A stretch of 64,000 bases of DNA from Pseudomonas gregormendelii (GTDB taxonomy: Bacteria > Pseudomonadota > Gammaproteobacteria > Pseudomonadales > Pseudomonadaceae), in the NCBI RefSeq assembly GCF_017114825.1, contig NZ_JADEVO010000002.1, positions 62,001 to 126,000 on the forward strand, given 5' to 3'. Positions 20,559-30,043 of the stretch are shown one piece after another. How positions within the stretch are numbered: the stretch's first letter is position 1; each line of letters starts with the position of its first letter. The position numbers were made by a program, and so were the translations under genes. The notes beneath the pieces were generated by a model. The model worked only from the letters and a program-made list of their open reading frames with translations. It did not search any database and was not told where the DNA came from.

Positions 20559-21488
20559 ATGACCCTCACAGAATTACGCTACATCGTTACTCTCGCCCAA
20601 GAGCAGCACTTCGGCCATGCCGCCGAGCGTTGCCACGTCAGTCAACCGACCTTGTCGGTGGGCGTGAAAAAGCTTGAAGACGAACTCGGTGTGCTGATTT
20701 TCGAGCGCAGCAAAAGTGCCGTGCGCCTCACGCCAGTCGGCGAAGGCATTGTCGCCCAGGCGCAGAAAGTGCTGGAGCAGGCACAAGGCATCCGTGAACT
20801 GGCCCAGGCCGGCAAGAACCAGCTGACGGCCCCACTAAAAGTCGGCGCCATCTACACCGTCGGGCCCTACCTGTTTCCGCACCTGATTCCACAACTGCAC
20901 CGGGTCGCCCCGCAGATGCCGTTGTACATCGAAGAAAACTTCACCCACATCCTGCGAGACAAACTGCGCAACGGTGAGCTCGACGCGATCATCATCGCCC
21001 TGCCGTTCAACGAAGCCGACGTGCTGACCCTGCAGCTCTACGACGAGCCGTTCTACGTCCTGATGCCGGCTCAGCACCCATGGACGCAAAAAGAATCCAT
21101 CGACGCCGCCCTGCTCAACGACAAGAGCCTGCTGCTGCTTGGCGAAGGTCATTGCTTCCGCGACCAGGTGCTGGAAGCCTGCCCGACCCTGGCCAATGGC
21201 AAGGACGGCGCCAAACACACCACCGTCGAATCCAGCTCCCTGGAAACCATCCGCCATATGGTCGCCTCCGGCCTGGGCATTTCGATCCTGCCGCTCTCGG
21301 CCGTGGACAGTCACCACTACGCTCCCGGCGTGCTCGAAGTGCGCCCACTGACGCCACCGGTGCCTTTCCGCACGGTAGCCATCGCCTGGCGCGCCAGCTT
21401 TCCACGTCCCAAAGCGATTGAGATCCTCGCTGACTCGATTCGCCTGTGCTCGGTCGCCAAGCCGCCAGCGCCGGTCGTTGCCGGCTAA
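20559..21488 (+). CDS. oxyR: Hydrogen peroxide sensor OxyR
   Basis: This 309-residue LysR-type regulator has a winged helix-turn-helix in residues 2-60 (HFGHAAERCHVSQPTLSVGV). The two redox cysteines are at exactly the E. coli positions: Cys199 in GEGHCF and Cys208 in LEACPT, which form the disulfide on oxidation by peroxide. It activates catalase, alkyl hydroperoxide reductase and related genes. recG starts 10 bp later, a pairing conserved in pseudomonads that suggests co-transcription. The start ATG at 20559 gives MTLTELRYIV, the standard N-terminus. Confidence 0.97.
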   Translation: MTLTELRYIVTLAQEQHFGHAAERCHVSQPTLSVGVKKLEDELGVLIFERSKSAVRLTPVGEGIVAQAQKVLEQAQGIRELAQAGKNQLTAPLKVGAIYTVGPYLFPHLIPQLHRVAPQMPLYIEENFTHILRDKLRNGELDAIIIALPFNEADVLTLQLYDEPFYVLMPAQHPWTQKESIDAALLNDKSLLLLGEGHCFRDQVLEACPTLANGKDGAKHTTVESSSLETIRHMVASGLGISILPLSAVDSHHYAPGVLEVRPLTPPVPFRTVAIAWRASFPRPKAIEILADSIRLCSVAKPPAPVVAG

Positions 21489-21497
21489 GCCGCTGCC

Positions 21498-23573
21498 ATG
21501 ACGGAGTTGTCGCAAGTGTCGGTGACGGCACTCAAGGGCGTTGGGGAAGCCATGGCCGAGAAGCTCGCCAAGGTCGGCCTGGAGAACCTCCAGGACGTGC
21601 TGTTTCACCTGCCATTGCGTTATCAGGACCGCACTCGCGTAGTCCCGATCGGCCACTTGCGCCCTGGCCAGGACGCCGTGATCGAAGGTACCGTCAGCGG
21701 TGCCGATGTGGTCATGGGCCGCCGCCGCAGCCTGGTCGTTCGGCTGCAGGATGGAACGGGTGGACTCAGCCTGCGCTTCTACCATTTCAGCAACGCCCAG
21801 AAAGAAGGTCTCAAGCGTGGCACACGGATTCGCTGTTACGGCGAAGCGCGGCCTGGTGCCTCGGGGCTGGAGATCTACCACCCGGAGTATCGCGCCATCA
21901 CCGGTGACGAGCCGCCGCCGGTCGATGAAACCCTGACCCCGGTCTACCCGCTCACCGAAGGCCTGACCCAGCAGCGTTTGCGCCAACTGTGCATGCAGAC
22001 CCTGACGCTGCTGGGACCCAGCAGCCTGCCCGACTGGCTGCCGACCGAACTGGCCCGGGACTATCAACTTGCCCCGCTGGCCGACGCGATCCGCTACCTG
22101 CATCACCCGCCCGCCGATGCCGATGTCGACGAACTCGCGCTAGGGCATCACTGGGCCCAGCACCGGCTGGCCTTCGAAGAATTGCTGACCCATCAACTGT
22201 CCCAGCAGCGCCTGCGCGAAAGCATGCGCTCGCTGCGCGCACCGGCGATGCCCAAGGCGACAAAGCTGCCGGCCAGGTACCTGGCCAATCTCGGCTTCGC
22301 GCCGACCGGGGCCCAGCAACGAGTTGGCAATGAAATCGCCTACGACCTCAGCCAGCCCGAGCCCATGCTGCGACTGATCCAGGGTGACGTTGGCGCGGGC
22401 AAAACCGTAGTTGCCGCCCTGGCCGCCTTGCAGGCACTGGAAGCTGGCTATCAGGTCGCGCTGATGGCGCCCACCGAGATCCTCGCCGAGCAGCATTTCA
22501 TCACCTTCAAGCGCTGGCTCGAACCGCTGGGCATCGAAGTCGCGTGGCTGGCCGGCAAGCTCAAGGGCAAAAATCGCGTGGCTGCGCTGGAGCAGATCGC
22601 CAGCGGCACCCCAATGGTGGTGGGCACCCACGCACTGTTCCAGGACGAAGTGCAGTTCAAGAACCTGGCGCTGGTGATCATCGACGAACAGCATCGATTT
22701 GGTGTGCAGCAACGCCTGGCACTGCGACAGAAAGGCGTAGGGGGACGCATGTGCCCGCACCAGCTGATCATGACCGCCACGCCGATTCCGCGTACATTGG
22801 CCATGAGCGCCTACGCCGACCTCGACACATCGATCCTCGACGAACTGCCTCCCGGGCGCACTCCGGTAAACACTGTGTTGATCACTGACACCCGGCGCGT
22901 GGAAGTGATCGAGCGGGTTCGTGGCGCCTGCGCCGAAGGCCGGCAGGCCTACTGGGTCTGCACCCTGATCGAAGAATCGGAAGAGTTGACCTGCCAGGCC
23001 GCCGAAACCACTTACGAAGACCTCACCGCCGCCCTCGGCGAGCTCAAGGTCGGGTTGATTCACGGGCGCATGAAGCCTGTGGAAAAAGCCGCAGTCATGG
23101 CCGAATTCAAGGCCGGCAACCTGCAGTTGCTGGTGGCGACCACGGTAATTGAAGTGGGCGTCGACGTACCGAACGCCAGCCTGATGATCATTGAAAACCC
23201 CGAGCGCCTGGGGCTCGCGCAACTTCATCAGTTGCGCGGTCGAGTCGGCCGGGGCAGCGCCGCCAGCCACTGCGTGCTGCTGTATCACCCGCCGCTGTCG
23301 CAGATCGGCCGCCAGCGCCTGGGCATCATGCGCGAAACCAACGATGGCTTTGTCATCGCCGAAAAAGACCTTGAGCTACGCGGCCCCGGCGAAATGCTCG
23401 GCACCCGCCAGACCGGCCTGCTGCAGTTCAAGGTCGCCGATTTGATGCGCGATGCCGACCTGCTTCCCGCCGTGCGCGACGCGGCGCAGGCCCTGCTTGA
23501 GCGGTGGCCGGATCACGTCAGCCCGTTGCTGGATCGCTGGTTGCGTCATGGGCAGCAATACGGCCAAGTGTGA
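21498..23573 (+). CDS. recG: ATP-dependent DNA helicase RecG
   Basis: This 691-residue helicase drives replication-fork reversal and branch migration of recombination intermediates. The N-terminal wedge/OB domain (about 1-200) contains the LKGVGEAMAEKL helix-hairpin motif. Helicase domain 1 has Walker A GDVGAGKT at 296-303 and Walker B DEQH at 396-399. Domain 2 has IEVGVDVPNA and QLRGRVGRG (motif VI), then GPGEMLGTRQTG, the conserved TRG region. Length is normal. Confidence 0.97.
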   Translation: MTELSQVSVTALKGVGEAMAEKLAKVGLENLQDVLFHLPLRYQDRTRVVPIGHLRPGQDAVIEGTVSGADVVMGRRRSLVVRLQDGTGGLSLRFYHFSNAQKEGLKRGTRIRCYGEARPGASGLEIYHPEYRAITGDEPPPVDETLTPVYPLTEGLTQQRLRQLCMQTLTLLGPSSLPDWLPTELARDYQLAPLADAIRYLHHPPADADVDELALGHHWAQHRLAFEELLTHQLSQQRLRESMRSLRAPAMPKATKLPARYLANLGFAPTGAQQRVGNEIAYDLSQPEPMLRLIQGDVGAGKTVVAALAALQALEAGYQVALMAPTEILAEQHFITFKRWLEPLGIEVAWLAGKLKGKNRVAALEQIASGTPMVVGTHALFQDEVQFKNLALVIIDEQHRFGVQQRLALRQKGVGGRMCPHQLIMTATPIPRTLAMSAYADLDTSILDELPPGRTPVNTVLITDTRRVEVIERVRGACAEGRQAYWVCTLIEESEELTCQAAETTYEDLTAALGELKVGLIHGRMKPVEKAAVMAEFKAGNLQLLVATTVIEVGVDVPNASLMIIENPERLGLAQLHQLRGRVGRGSAASHCVLLYHPPLSQIGRQRLGIMRETNDGFVIAEKDLELRGPGEMLGTRQTGLLQFKVADLMRDADLLPAVRDAAQALLERWPDHVSPLLDRWLRHGQQYGQV

Positions 23574-23651
23574 GCACCGTCGCAGTTTCCGGACCACCGT
23601 GTTAAACATGATGGTTATACTCTTGCAACTGTTTGAGAACGGATCCAAACC

Positions 23652-25052
23652 ATGATCGACGCTGCCCTCGCTCCCGAAACCCCGCACGCTACGTCTGCAG
23701 TTCGGCTGCTGCTGGGCAAGCTGGACATAGCCTTTGATGAAGTCCTCGACCACCACGGCCTGAATGCTGCGCGCAAAGTGCAGGCAGTGCTGCTGGACGA
23801 TGCCGTCGGCTCGCTCATGGTGCTGTTCCCGCAAAGCCAGCTGCTGGACCTCAATCGCCTCGCCGAGCTCACCGGCCGCCGCCTCACTGCGGTTTCGCCT
23901 GAGCGCCTGGAGCGCCTGCTCGGTAAGCACAACCTGGGCCTGTTGCCCGGCCTGCCTTCGCTCACTGCGGCACCGTGCCTTTACGAAGACAGCTTGCTGC
24001 GCGAACCCAAGTTGCTGATCAATTCGGGCGTGCCGGGCTTGCTGCTGGAAATCGCCTGCGACGATTTCAAGACCCTGCTGAGCAAGGCCAGCGCCGCCCG
24101 CTTCGGTGAGGCACTAACCAGCATCCGTCCGAACCTCGACCGCCCCGACGACGACCGCGAGGAAATCACCCAGGCCGTCCAGGCCTTCACGGCGCGACGC
24201 ATTCAGCAACGACTGGAAGCCACCATCGAGATCCCGCCGCTGGCTTCGACGGCACAAAAAATCATCAAGCTGCGGGTCGACCCCAACGCCACCATCGACG
24301 ACATCACCAGCGTCGTAGAGACCGACCCGGCCCTGGCCGCGCAAGTCGTCAGTTGGGCAGCGTCGCCGTACTATGCCTCGCCGGGCAAGATTCGTTCAGT
24401 GGAAGACGCGATAGTGCGGGTGCTGGGTTTCGACCTGGTGATCAACCTGGCGCTGGGCCTGGCCCTGGGCAAAACCATGAGCCTGCCAAAGGATCACCCG
24501 CAACAAGCAACACCTTATTGGCAACAGTCGATCTACACCGCCGCCGTCATCGAAGGCCTGACCCGAGCCATGCCCCGCGCACAGCGCCCGGAAGCCGGCC
24601 TCACCTACCTGGCCGGCCTGCTGCACAACTTCGGCTATCTGCTGCTGGCGCACGTATTCCCGCCGCACTTCTCGCTGATCTGCCGCCACCTGGAAGTCAA
24701 CCCGCATCTGTCCCACAGCTACATCGAGCAACACCTGCTGGGCATCACCCGCGAGCAAATCGGCGCCTGGCTGATGCGCTACTGGGACATGCCCGACGAA
24801 CTGGCCACCGCCCTGCGCTTCCAGCATGACCCAAGCTACGACGGCGTCTACGCGGAGTACCCGAACCTGGTGTGCCTGGCCGTGCGCCTGCTGCGCAGCC
24901 GCGGCATCGGCTCGGGTCCGGTCGAGGAAATCCCCGACGCCCTGCTGGAACGTCTGGGCCTCAGCCGCGAGAAGGCCAATGATGTGACCAGTAAAGTGCT
25001 GGATGCGGAAGTGTTGTTGCGTGAACTGGCTTCGCAATTCGGCCAGCCCTGA
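23652..25052 (+). CDS. Aminoacyl-tRNA deacylase-like domain fused to an HDOD domain
   Basis: The protein is 466 residues. Residues about 15-160 resemble the YbaK/ProX editing domain that hydrolyses mischarged tRNA: KVQAVLLDD, NRLAELTGRRL, LGLLPGLPSL, and LLINSGVPGLLLEI. Residues about 195-400 form an HDOD domain (IEIPPLASTAQKIIKL, VVETDPALAAQVVSWA, VEDAIVRVLGFDLVINLALG), a degenerate HD fold found in signalling proteins; the HD pair reads LLHNFGY here, so phosphohydrolase activity is unlikely. Gene order recG-this gene-hup is conserved in Pseudomonas. Function is not established; a signalling role tied to translation quality is only a guess. Confidence 0.85.
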   Translation: MIDAALAPETPHATSAVRLLLGKLDIAFDEVLDHHGLNAARKVQAVLLDDAVGSLMVLFPQSQLLDLNRLAELTGRRLTAVSPERLERLLGKHNLGLLPGLPSLTAAPCLYEDSLLREPKLLINSGVPGLLLEIACDDFKTLLSKASAARFGEALTSIRPNLDRPDDDREEITQAVQAFTARRIQQRLEATIEIPPLASTAQKIIKLRVDPNATIDDITSVVETDPALAAQVVSWAASPYYASPGKIRSVEDAIVRVLGFDLVINLALGLALGKTMSLPKDHPQQATPYWQQSIYTAAVIEGLTRAMPRAQRPEAGLTYLAGLLHNFGYLLLAHVFPPHFSLICRHLEVNPHLSHSYIEQHLLGITREQIGAWLMRYWDMPDELATALRFQHDPSYDGVYAEYPNLVCLAVRLLRSRGIGSGPVEEIPDALLERLGLSREKANDVTSKVLDAEVLLRELASQFGQP

Positions 25053-25056
25053 AAGC

Positions 25057-25160
25057 GATCGCGAGCAAGCTTTGCTCCCACAGAGGGTGATCTCAATCCT
25101 GTGGGAGCACCCACAAAAGTGATCCCAATCCTGTGGGAGCAAGGCTTGCCCGCGATGGCC
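25057..25160. repeat. REP cluster, three units
   Basis: GATCGCGAGCAAGCTTTGCT at 25058-25077, a partial CTGTGGGAGCACCCACA near 25099-25115, and CTGTGGGAGCAAGGCTTGCC at 25131-25150 followed by CGCGATGG. Decayed BIME between convergent genes. Confidence 0.75.
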
Positions 25161-25207
25161 TCAACCCGGTCTGGAGTGTTTTTACTCTGCCGAGCTATCA
25201 ATACGTC

Positions 25208-25591
25208 TCAAACCTTCGCTTTGGCTTTACGCGGCTTCAGGTACTTGGTCAAACCCTGGAACCAGATCACCAGCGCCGGGTTGCCCTTGATCTGGATCGA
25301 CTTGTCCTGAATCCCCGTCATGAACGCCAATTGCTTGTTCTTCGCCTGCATTGTCGCGAAGCCATAGGCAGCGTCTTTAAATGCAATCGCAAACGCCGGC
25401 TCGGAGTACACACCGGACTTGCTGGTAATGCGCTGATCCTTCACGCGAAAGTGCCGGGCCACTTTGCCGTCCAGGGTCTGCAGCTGAAAGACCAGATCCT
25501 TGTCCCCCAACTGCTGTTGGAACGCAGGATTTTTCCTACTGGCCTTGGCCATCAACAAACCCAGCATCCACAGAAGAAAACGAAATTTCAT
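25208..25591 (-). CDS. Conserved hypothetical protein, possibly SCP2-like
   Basis: This 127-residue basic protein begins MKFRFLLWMLGLLMAKASRK, with a hydrophobic N-terminus that could be a membrane anchor or signal. The remainder (FQLQTLDGKVARHFRVKDQRI, split in life by strands, then SEPAFAIAFKDAAYGF and GNPALVIWFQGLTKYLK) alternates beta strands and recalls small sterol-carrier-like (SCP2) folds, but I cannot confirm that. The ATG at 25591 was chosen over a GTG at 25597 because of GAGG spacing. It is a genus-level conserved gene near recG and the HDOD gene. No function is assigned. Confidence 0.7.
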   Translation of the reverse strand: MKFRFLLWMLGLLMAKASRKNPAFQQQLGDKDLVFQLQTLDGKVARHFRVKDQRITSKSGVYSEPAFAIAFKDAAYGFATMQAKNKQLAFMTGIQDKSIQIKGNPALVIWFQGLTKYLKPRKAKAKV

Positions 25592-25726
25592 GCGCACAGC
25601 CTCAAGAGAAAAATGAACGGCCGGCGCAGTGTAGCGGCTTCACCCAGGAACGCCACCATCGCGTAACTTTAGCGGAAGATGACCCTATTTTTGACGCCAA
25701 TGACTACCAAGTCACCAACGAAAACC

Positions 25727-25768
25727 CCCTGTAGGAGCTGCCGAAGGCTGCGATCCTTTGATCTTAAG
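25727..25768. repeat. Single REP-like unit
   Basis: CTGTAGGAGCTGCCGAAGGC followed by TGCGATCCTTTGATCTTAA: one arm of the GTAGGAGCTGC subfamily; no full partner seen nearby. Confidence 0.65.
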
Positions 25769-25842
25769 CCCCACAACTCTTTGGGCTTTTTCGATCTCTG
25801 AAACACAGACCGCCATGCCCACCACCACTCACCCGCGCCCCA

Positions 25843-25882
25843 TAAAAAAAGGGCACCCGATCTAATCGGCATGCCCTTTTTC
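25843..25882 (-). terminator. Terminator downstream of the HU gene
   Basis: AAAAAAAGGGCA...TGCCCTTTTT forms a stem with an inner CCGAT/ATCGG pair. It is A/T flanked on both sides and lies about 40 bp beyond the HU stop codon. Confidence 0.88.
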
Positions 25883-25920
25883 CAACGCCCCTCCCGGTTC
25901 ACCCAAGGAGTTCGTCGCAA

Positions 25921-26196
25921 TTACGGATTAACGCTGTCCTTCAACGACTTGCCTGGCTTGAACGCAACAGTATTGCTGGCCTTGATTTTGACTGGCTCAC
26001 CGGTTTGCGGGTTTTTGCCGGTGCGGGCGCCGCGGTGGCGTTGCAGGAAGGTGCCGAAGCCCACCAGCGTCACGCTGTCCTTGCGGTGCAGAGCGCCGGT
26101 GATTTCTTCGAGAACGGCGTTGAGGACGCGGTTGGCCTGCTCTTTGGTGAGATCTGCTTTTTCAGCAATTGCGGCGGCGAGGTCTGGTTTACGCAT
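25921..26196 (-). CDS. hupN: HU-family DNA-binding protein
   Basis: This 91-residue histone-like protein starts MRKPDLAAAIAEKADLTKEQ. The signature GFGTFLQRHRGARTGKNPQTG (about 46-66) contains the DNA-intercalating arm with its conserved Pro (NPQTGEPVKI). It bends DNA and shapes the nucleoid. Pseudomonads have several HU genes; by position next to the rubredoxin genes this should be the third form (HupN in P. putida), which is an inference from gene order. Its leader carries an A-rich AACAACAAAAAAC stretch about 20 bases before the ribosome site, similar to Hfq/Crc target motifs. Confidence 0.9.
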   Translation of the reverse strand: MRKPDLAAAIAEKADLTKEQANRVLNAVLEEITGALHRKDSVTLVGFGTFLQRHRGARTGKNPQTGEPVKIKASNTVAFKPGKSLKDSVNP

Positions 26197-26388
26197 TAGT
26201 GAAGCCCCTTTGACGGTTTTTTGTTGTTATGTCCGTGCTGTTCTCGTTGGAACAGCGCCAAAAGCGCCGCAGGTGCTCTACTCTGCGGCAGACGGGAGTG
26301 AGAATGGCACGCAGCGGGGTGCTGCGCCAGTCTCGGCGCGACGTTTGTGGGGGCAAAAGCGGGGTGATTCCGACAGAACGACCAGTAT

Positions 26389-27537
26389 TTACGCCAGCAG
26401 TGCCGGAAGCTCTTTGTTCAGTGCCAGTTTTTCCATGACTGCCGCGCCTGTGAGGGCATAACCGAGCAGTTTTCCGCTGGCATCGCGGCACAGTGCCTTG
26501 ATGTCTGCGCCCTGCCCTTCGACGGTCCAGAAGCCTTCCACACCGCGCGGTGGCGGGGATACGACCAAGGGGCAGACGGGGGTTTTGACAGTGATCGGCA
26601 TCGCGCCATAGTTGACGGTCGTGGGATTGCCGGACAAGGTCTGGGCCAGTGCTCTGGCGCAGCTCATGAGGGGCATTACGTACAGCAGGTTCAGCCCATC
26701 GACCTCGGCGCAGTCGCCCAGGGCGTAGATGTTGGCGTGGGAGGTCTGCAGGTGGCGGTCGACGACTACGCCACGATTGACCTGCACGCCAGCCGCTGCG
26801 GCCAGGTCGATGCGCGGGCGCAAGCCGATGGCCGAGACCACCAGGTCGCAGGGAATCACCTGGCCATCGGACAGGTGCGCTTCCAGCCCGTCCGTCACGC
26901 GTTGCAGGCGGTTAAGCACAGGGCCGAGATGGAAGCGTGCACCGAGGCTTTCCAGGCCGGCTTGAACCGCAGCAGCGGCGGCGGGATGCAGCAAAGTGGG
27001 CATGACCTGTTCGCACGGGGCGACCAGTTGCACCTCGTAGCCACCGAGTATCAGGTCGTTGGCAAATTCGCAGCCGATCAGCCCGGCGCCCAGCAGCAAT
27101 ACCCGGCGCTTGCCGACAGCGGCTGCACGAAAGCGCGCGTAGTCTTCCAGGTCATTGATCGGGAACACGCAGTCTGCGGCATCCCCTTCGATGGGCACAC
27201 GCACGGTTTCTGCGCCCCAGGCCAGCACCAGGTCGCGATAAATCACCGACTCTTCGCCGACCCACAGACGCTTGTGGCCCGGGTCGATGCCGCTGATGCG
27301 CGTGTGGGTGCGCACCTCGGCCTTCAACTGCTCGGCCATGGCGCCTGGCTCAGACATGCTCAGGCCATCGGCGTCCTTGTTTTTACCGAAGCCGGTGGAG
27401 AGCATCGGCTTGGAGTAGGAACGTCCGTCATCTGCGGTAATCAGCAGCAGCGGGGTTTCGCCATCGAGTTTGCGAAACTCCCGGGCCAGGTTGTAACCAG
27501 CCAGCCCGGTGCCTACGATCACGACAGGTGCGTTCAT
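26389..27537 (-). CDS. rubB: Rubredoxin-NAD(+) reductase
   Basis: This 382-residue FAD flavoprotein passes electrons from NADH to rubredoxin, which supplies alkane hydroxylases and perhaps oxidative-stress enzymes. The FAD-binding motif is [11 protein letters not shown] (5-15), the NADH-binding motif is [17 protein letters not shown] (about 145-161), and the second FAD motif is [13 protein letters not shown] (about 271-283). The short C-terminal domain is typical of AlkT/RubB-type reductases. The rubredoxin gene lies 19 bp upstream on the same strand, so both are co-expressed. Confidence 0.95.
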   Translation of the reverse strand: MNAPVVIVGTGLAGYNLAREFRKLDGETPLLLITADDGRSYSKPMLSTGFGKNKDADGLSMSEPGAMAEQLKAEVRTHTRISGIDPGHKRLWVGEESVIYRDLVLAWGAETVRVPIEGDAADCVFPINDLEDYARFRAAAVGKRRVLLLGAGLIGCEFANDLILGGYEVQLVAPCEQVMPTLLHPAAAAAVQAGLESLGARFHLGPVLNRLQRVTDGLEAHLSDGQVIPCDLVVSAIGLRPRIDLAAAAGVQVNRGVVVDRHLQTSHANIYALGDCAEVDGLNLLYVMPLMSCARALAQTLSGNPTTVNYGAMPITVKTPVCPLVVSPPPRGVEGFWTVEGQGADIKALCRDASGKLLGYALTGAAVMEKLALNKELPALLA

Positions 27538-27556
27538 TCTCTACTCCCCTAATGTC

Positions 27557-27724
27557 TTAGTTGATTTCGATCATTTCGAAATCCATCTTGCCCACGCCGC
27601 AGTCGGGGCACAGCCAGTCTTCCGGCACGTCCTGCCACAGGGTGCCCGGCGCAATGCCGTCGTCCGGCCAGCCGTCGGCTTCGTTGTAGATCAGGCCGCA
27701 GACCACACATTGCCACTTTTTCAT
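27557..27724 (-). CDS. rubA: Rubredoxin
   Basis: This 55-residue iron protein carries four iron-ligating cysteines in two pairs: CVVCG (Cys6, Cys9) and CPDCG (Cys39, Cys42), with the conserved [12 protein letters not shown] and [11 protein letters not shown] segments. It belongs to the AlkG2-like type able to pass electrons to an alkane hydroxylase. P. aeruginosa has two tandem rubredoxins at this place; only one is seen here. It is too short for a standard ORF cut-off but certain. Confidence 0.96.
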   Translation of the reverse strand: MKKWQCVVCGLIYNEADGWPDDGIAPGTLWQDVPEDWLCPDCGVGKMDFEMIEIN

Positions 27725-27924
27725 TCAGGTATTTCCTCAGGTTTCAGGCTTTTGCCGGCACGAACGGTCGATAGTTGCAGCACTGCCGTCCGGCTCAGGG
27801 CGTTTTGTACTGATCGAGCCCGACAGATGCAAGCCTGTTCGACGCAGCGCCATGCCCGATCAATCAAAATCGCCGAACGACATGGTAAGCTCGGCGCCTC
27901 ATTTGCTGCCAATAATGACTCACC

Positions 27925-28488
27925 GTGCCGCACTCAATTATCCCCCGAACGGCCCCGCCCTGGCTCCCTCAAGGCCAGCTCGCTCCCCTCCCCGACGCAT
28001 TTTCCCTCGACTGGCTGTTCGACGAAGGATCGTTGACCCGGCGCCTGACCCGTTTGTCGAATGACGCTTTCAGCGTCACGCCGCTGTTGGAAGGCTGGCA
28101 AGCGCTGCGCGCCGATGAATGCGCCGCGCTGGACCTGGCCGAAGGCAGCGAAGGCTGGGTGCGCGAGGTGTACCTGCGCGGTCACGGCGAGGCCTGGGTG
28201 TTTGCCCGCAGCGTGGCGTCGCGCAACGCGCTGCAGGGCGATGGATTGCACATGGACGAACTGGGCAGCCGCTCCCTGGGTGAGCTGCTGTTTTGCGACC
28301 AGGCGTTTCAGCGCCGTGCCATCGAGGTTTGTCACTATCCTGAGCAATGGCTACCTGAAGAGTGCCGGGCACCACAACTGTGGGGCCGCCGCTCGCGCTT
28401 CGACCGGGGGGCCCTGAGTGTGCTGGTGGCCGAAGTCTTTCTGCCAACCTTGTGGACCGCCGCCCGCGCTCATCCGGAGAACTGCTGA
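27925..28488 (+). CDS. ubiC: Chorismate lyase
   Basis: This 187-residue enzyme splits chorismate to pyruvate and 4-hydroxybenzoate, the first committed step of ubiquinone synthesis. It starts with GTG. Family features are the N-terminal W-L-x-D-x-GSLT segment ([13 protein letters not shown], about 29-41), [19 protein letters not shown] (about 79-97), and [21 protein letters not shown] near the C-terminus, split as WGRRSRF and LVAEVFLP. Its stop codon overlaps the ubiA start by one base, giving a coupled pair. Confidence 0.95.
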   Translation: MPHSIIPRTAPPWLPQGQLAPLPDAFSLDWLFDEGSLTRRLTRLSNDAFSVTPLLEGWQALRADECAALDLAEGSEGWVREVYLRGHGEAWVFARSVASRNALQGDGLHMDELGSRSLGELLFCDQAFQRRAIEVCHYPEQWLPEECRAPQLWGRRSRFDRGALSVLVAEVFLPTLWTAARAHPENC

Positions 28489-29378
28489 TGTACCAGAGCC
28501 TGCTCAAGTCCCTGAACCGCCTGAATCCAAGGGCCTGGGATTTCATTCAGCTGACCCGCATGGATAAGCCCATCGGCATCTACCTGCTGCTGTGGCCGAC
28601 GCTGTGGGCGTTATGGATTGCCGGCAAAGGTTCGCCGTCGCTGGCCAACATCGTGATTTTTGTCCTCGGAGTAGTGCTGACGCGTGCGGGTGGTTGCGTG
28701 ATCAACGACTGGGCGGACCGCAAGGTCGATGGCCACGTCAAACGCACCGCACAACGCCCTCTGGCCGCCGGCAGAATCAGCTCAAAAGAGGCGCTGGTAT
28801 TCTTTGCGCTGCTGATGGGTTTGAGTTTTCTGCTGGTGCTGTGCACCAACGCGCCGACGATCTGGCTATCGTTGGGTGGCCTGGCGCTGGCTTTTACCTA
28901 CCCGTTCATGAAGCGTTACACCTACTACCCGCAAGTGGTGCTGGGCGCGGCATTTTCCTGGGGGATGCCGATGGCGTTCACCGCCGAGACCGGTGAGTTG
29001 CCAGCTGCGGCCTGGCTACTGTGGATCGCCAACCTGCTGTGGACCGTGGGATACGACACGTACTACGCCATGACCGATCGTGATGACGACCTGAAGATCG
29101 GCGTGAAATCCACTGCCATCCTGTTCGGCGAGGCGGACCGGGTGATCATCCTGACGCTGCAGGGCCTGGCGCTGGGCTGCCTGCTTCTGGCCGGGTCAAA
29201 ATTCGAGCTGGGCGGCTGGTTCCACTTGGGATTGCTGGCGGCGGCGGGCTGTTTTGCCTGGGAGTTCTGGTACACCCGCAGCAAGGACCGCATGCGTTGC
29301 TTCAAGGCGTTCCTGCACAACCATTGGGCCGGGTTGGCGATTTTTATCGGCATCGTCCTGGATTATGCGTTGCGCTAA
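28488..29378 (+). CDS. ubiA: 4-hydroxybenzoate octaprenyltransferase
   Basis: This 296-residue inner-membrane prenyltransferase joins 4-hydroxybenzoate to the polyprenyl tail in ubiquinone synthesis. The first Asp-rich motif is [20 protein letters not shown] (about 71-90) and the second is [12 protein letters not shown] (about 187-198); both bind prenyl diphosphate through magnesium. About eight hydrophobic helices are visible. The start at 28488 was set by overlap with the ubiC stop and by the family N-terminus; a longer frame from 28362 runs inside ubiC. Confidence 0.96.
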   Translation: MYQSLLKSLNRLNPRAWDFIQLTRMDKPIGIYLLLWPTLWALWIAGKGSPSLANIVIFVLGVVLTRAGGCVINDWADRKVDGHVKRTAQRPLAAGRISSKEALVFFALLMGLSFLLVLCTNAPTIWLSLGGLALAFTYPFMKRYTYYPQVVLGAAFSWGMPMAFTAETGELPAAAWLLWIANLLWTVGYDTYYAMTDRDDDLKIGVKSTAILFGEADRVIILTLQGLALGCLLLAGSKFELGGWFHLGLLAAAGCFAWEFWYTRSKDRMRCFKAFLHNHWAGLAIFIGIVLDYALR

Positions 29379-29392
29379 CGAACACACGCCCC

Positions 29393-29496
29393 TTGCAGGA
29401 CCGAGCTTGCTCGCGATGAACCCGAGATCGACGCGTGAACCCGGGAGAACACCGCGTCATCGGTCAAGTTTTTCGCGAGTAAGCTCGCTCCTACGG
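29393..29496. repeat. REP doublet
   Basis: TGCAGGACCGAGCTTGCTCG (29394-29413) and CGCGAGTAAGCTCGCTCCTA (29473-29492) form imperfect inverted arms between convergent genes. Confidence 0.8.
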
Positions 29497-29504
29497 AAGA
29501 TGGC

Positions 29505-29891
29505 TTACATCTTCGGCCCTTGGAGGACGTGCCACTTGTCCATTTTCTTGTCGCCAGTCATGTCTCCTGGCTTCTTGTCTTGAACGAAGTAGTACAGCGG
29601 TTTGCCGTCAAAGGCCCACTGCATCGTGCCGTCGTCACGGCTGATAACGGTCCATTTTCCTTCGGGCTTATCGGATTCGGTCGCTTTGAGCGGCGGCCAG
29701 TTTTCTGCGCACTTACCGGTACAGGCCGATTTGCCACCCGTGTCGTTATCGAAGGTGTACAACGTCATACCCTTATGGTCGACCAACATGCCGTCCTTGA
29801 CCATGCCCGGGTCTGCCGCGAAGGCCATTGTCGGCAGCGATAGCGCTGCGCTAACCAATAGTGCCTTCCAGGATTGCGCGATGTGCTTCAT
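29505..29891 (-). CDS. Secreted protein of the COG4315 repeat family
   Basis: This 128-residue precursor has a clear signal peptide (MKHIAQSWKALLVSAALSLP, cleavage after AFA at about 25). The mature protein contains two copies of a short beta unit of the COG4315 type: MLVDHKGMTLYTFDNDTGGK with CTGKCAENWPP, and MQWAFDGKPLYYFVQDKKPGD. The two cysteines in CTGKC may form a disulfide in the periplasm. Function of the family is unknown. It is convergent with ubiA and divergent from phoB, so its promoter lies beside the phoB PHO box. Confidence 0.85.
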   Translation of the reverse strand: MKHIAQSWKALLVSAALSLPTMAFAADPGMVKDGMLVDHKGMTLYTFDNDTGGKSACTGKCAENWPPLKATESDKPEGKWTVISRDDGTMQWAFDGKPLYYFVQDKKPGDMTGDKKMDKWHVLQGPKM

Positions 29892-29972
29892 GGAAACCTT
29901 CCTTTTGTGGTTGTCAGGATTCGGACTTAGAGCTTAGTCCAGGATCCCTGCGATCGCCGGGCGACTAAAATA

Positions 29973-29990
29973 CTGTCACACGACTGCAAT
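29973..29990 (+). promoter_or_regulatory. PHO box upstream of phoB
   Basis: CTGTCACACGACTGCAAT matches the PhoB consensus (two CTGTCA(T/C) units spaced 11 bp, second one degenerate). It is 54 bp before the phoB start, consistent with phoBR autoregulation under phosphate starvation. Confidence 0.75.
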
Positions 29991-30043
29991 AATTCCGTTA
30001 TCTAATGCGGCGCAAGACAGTTAAATGACAAGAGGATATACGC

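Noticed and set aside
25057..25160. CRISPR-like repeats
   Set aside because: Unit spacing is irregular, units are inverted and match the genome-wide REP family; no cas genes nearby.
27557..27924. Second rubredoxin gene as in P. aeruginosa
   Set aside because: Only one pair of CxxC motifs is encoded; the 200 bp upstream shows no further rubredoxin.
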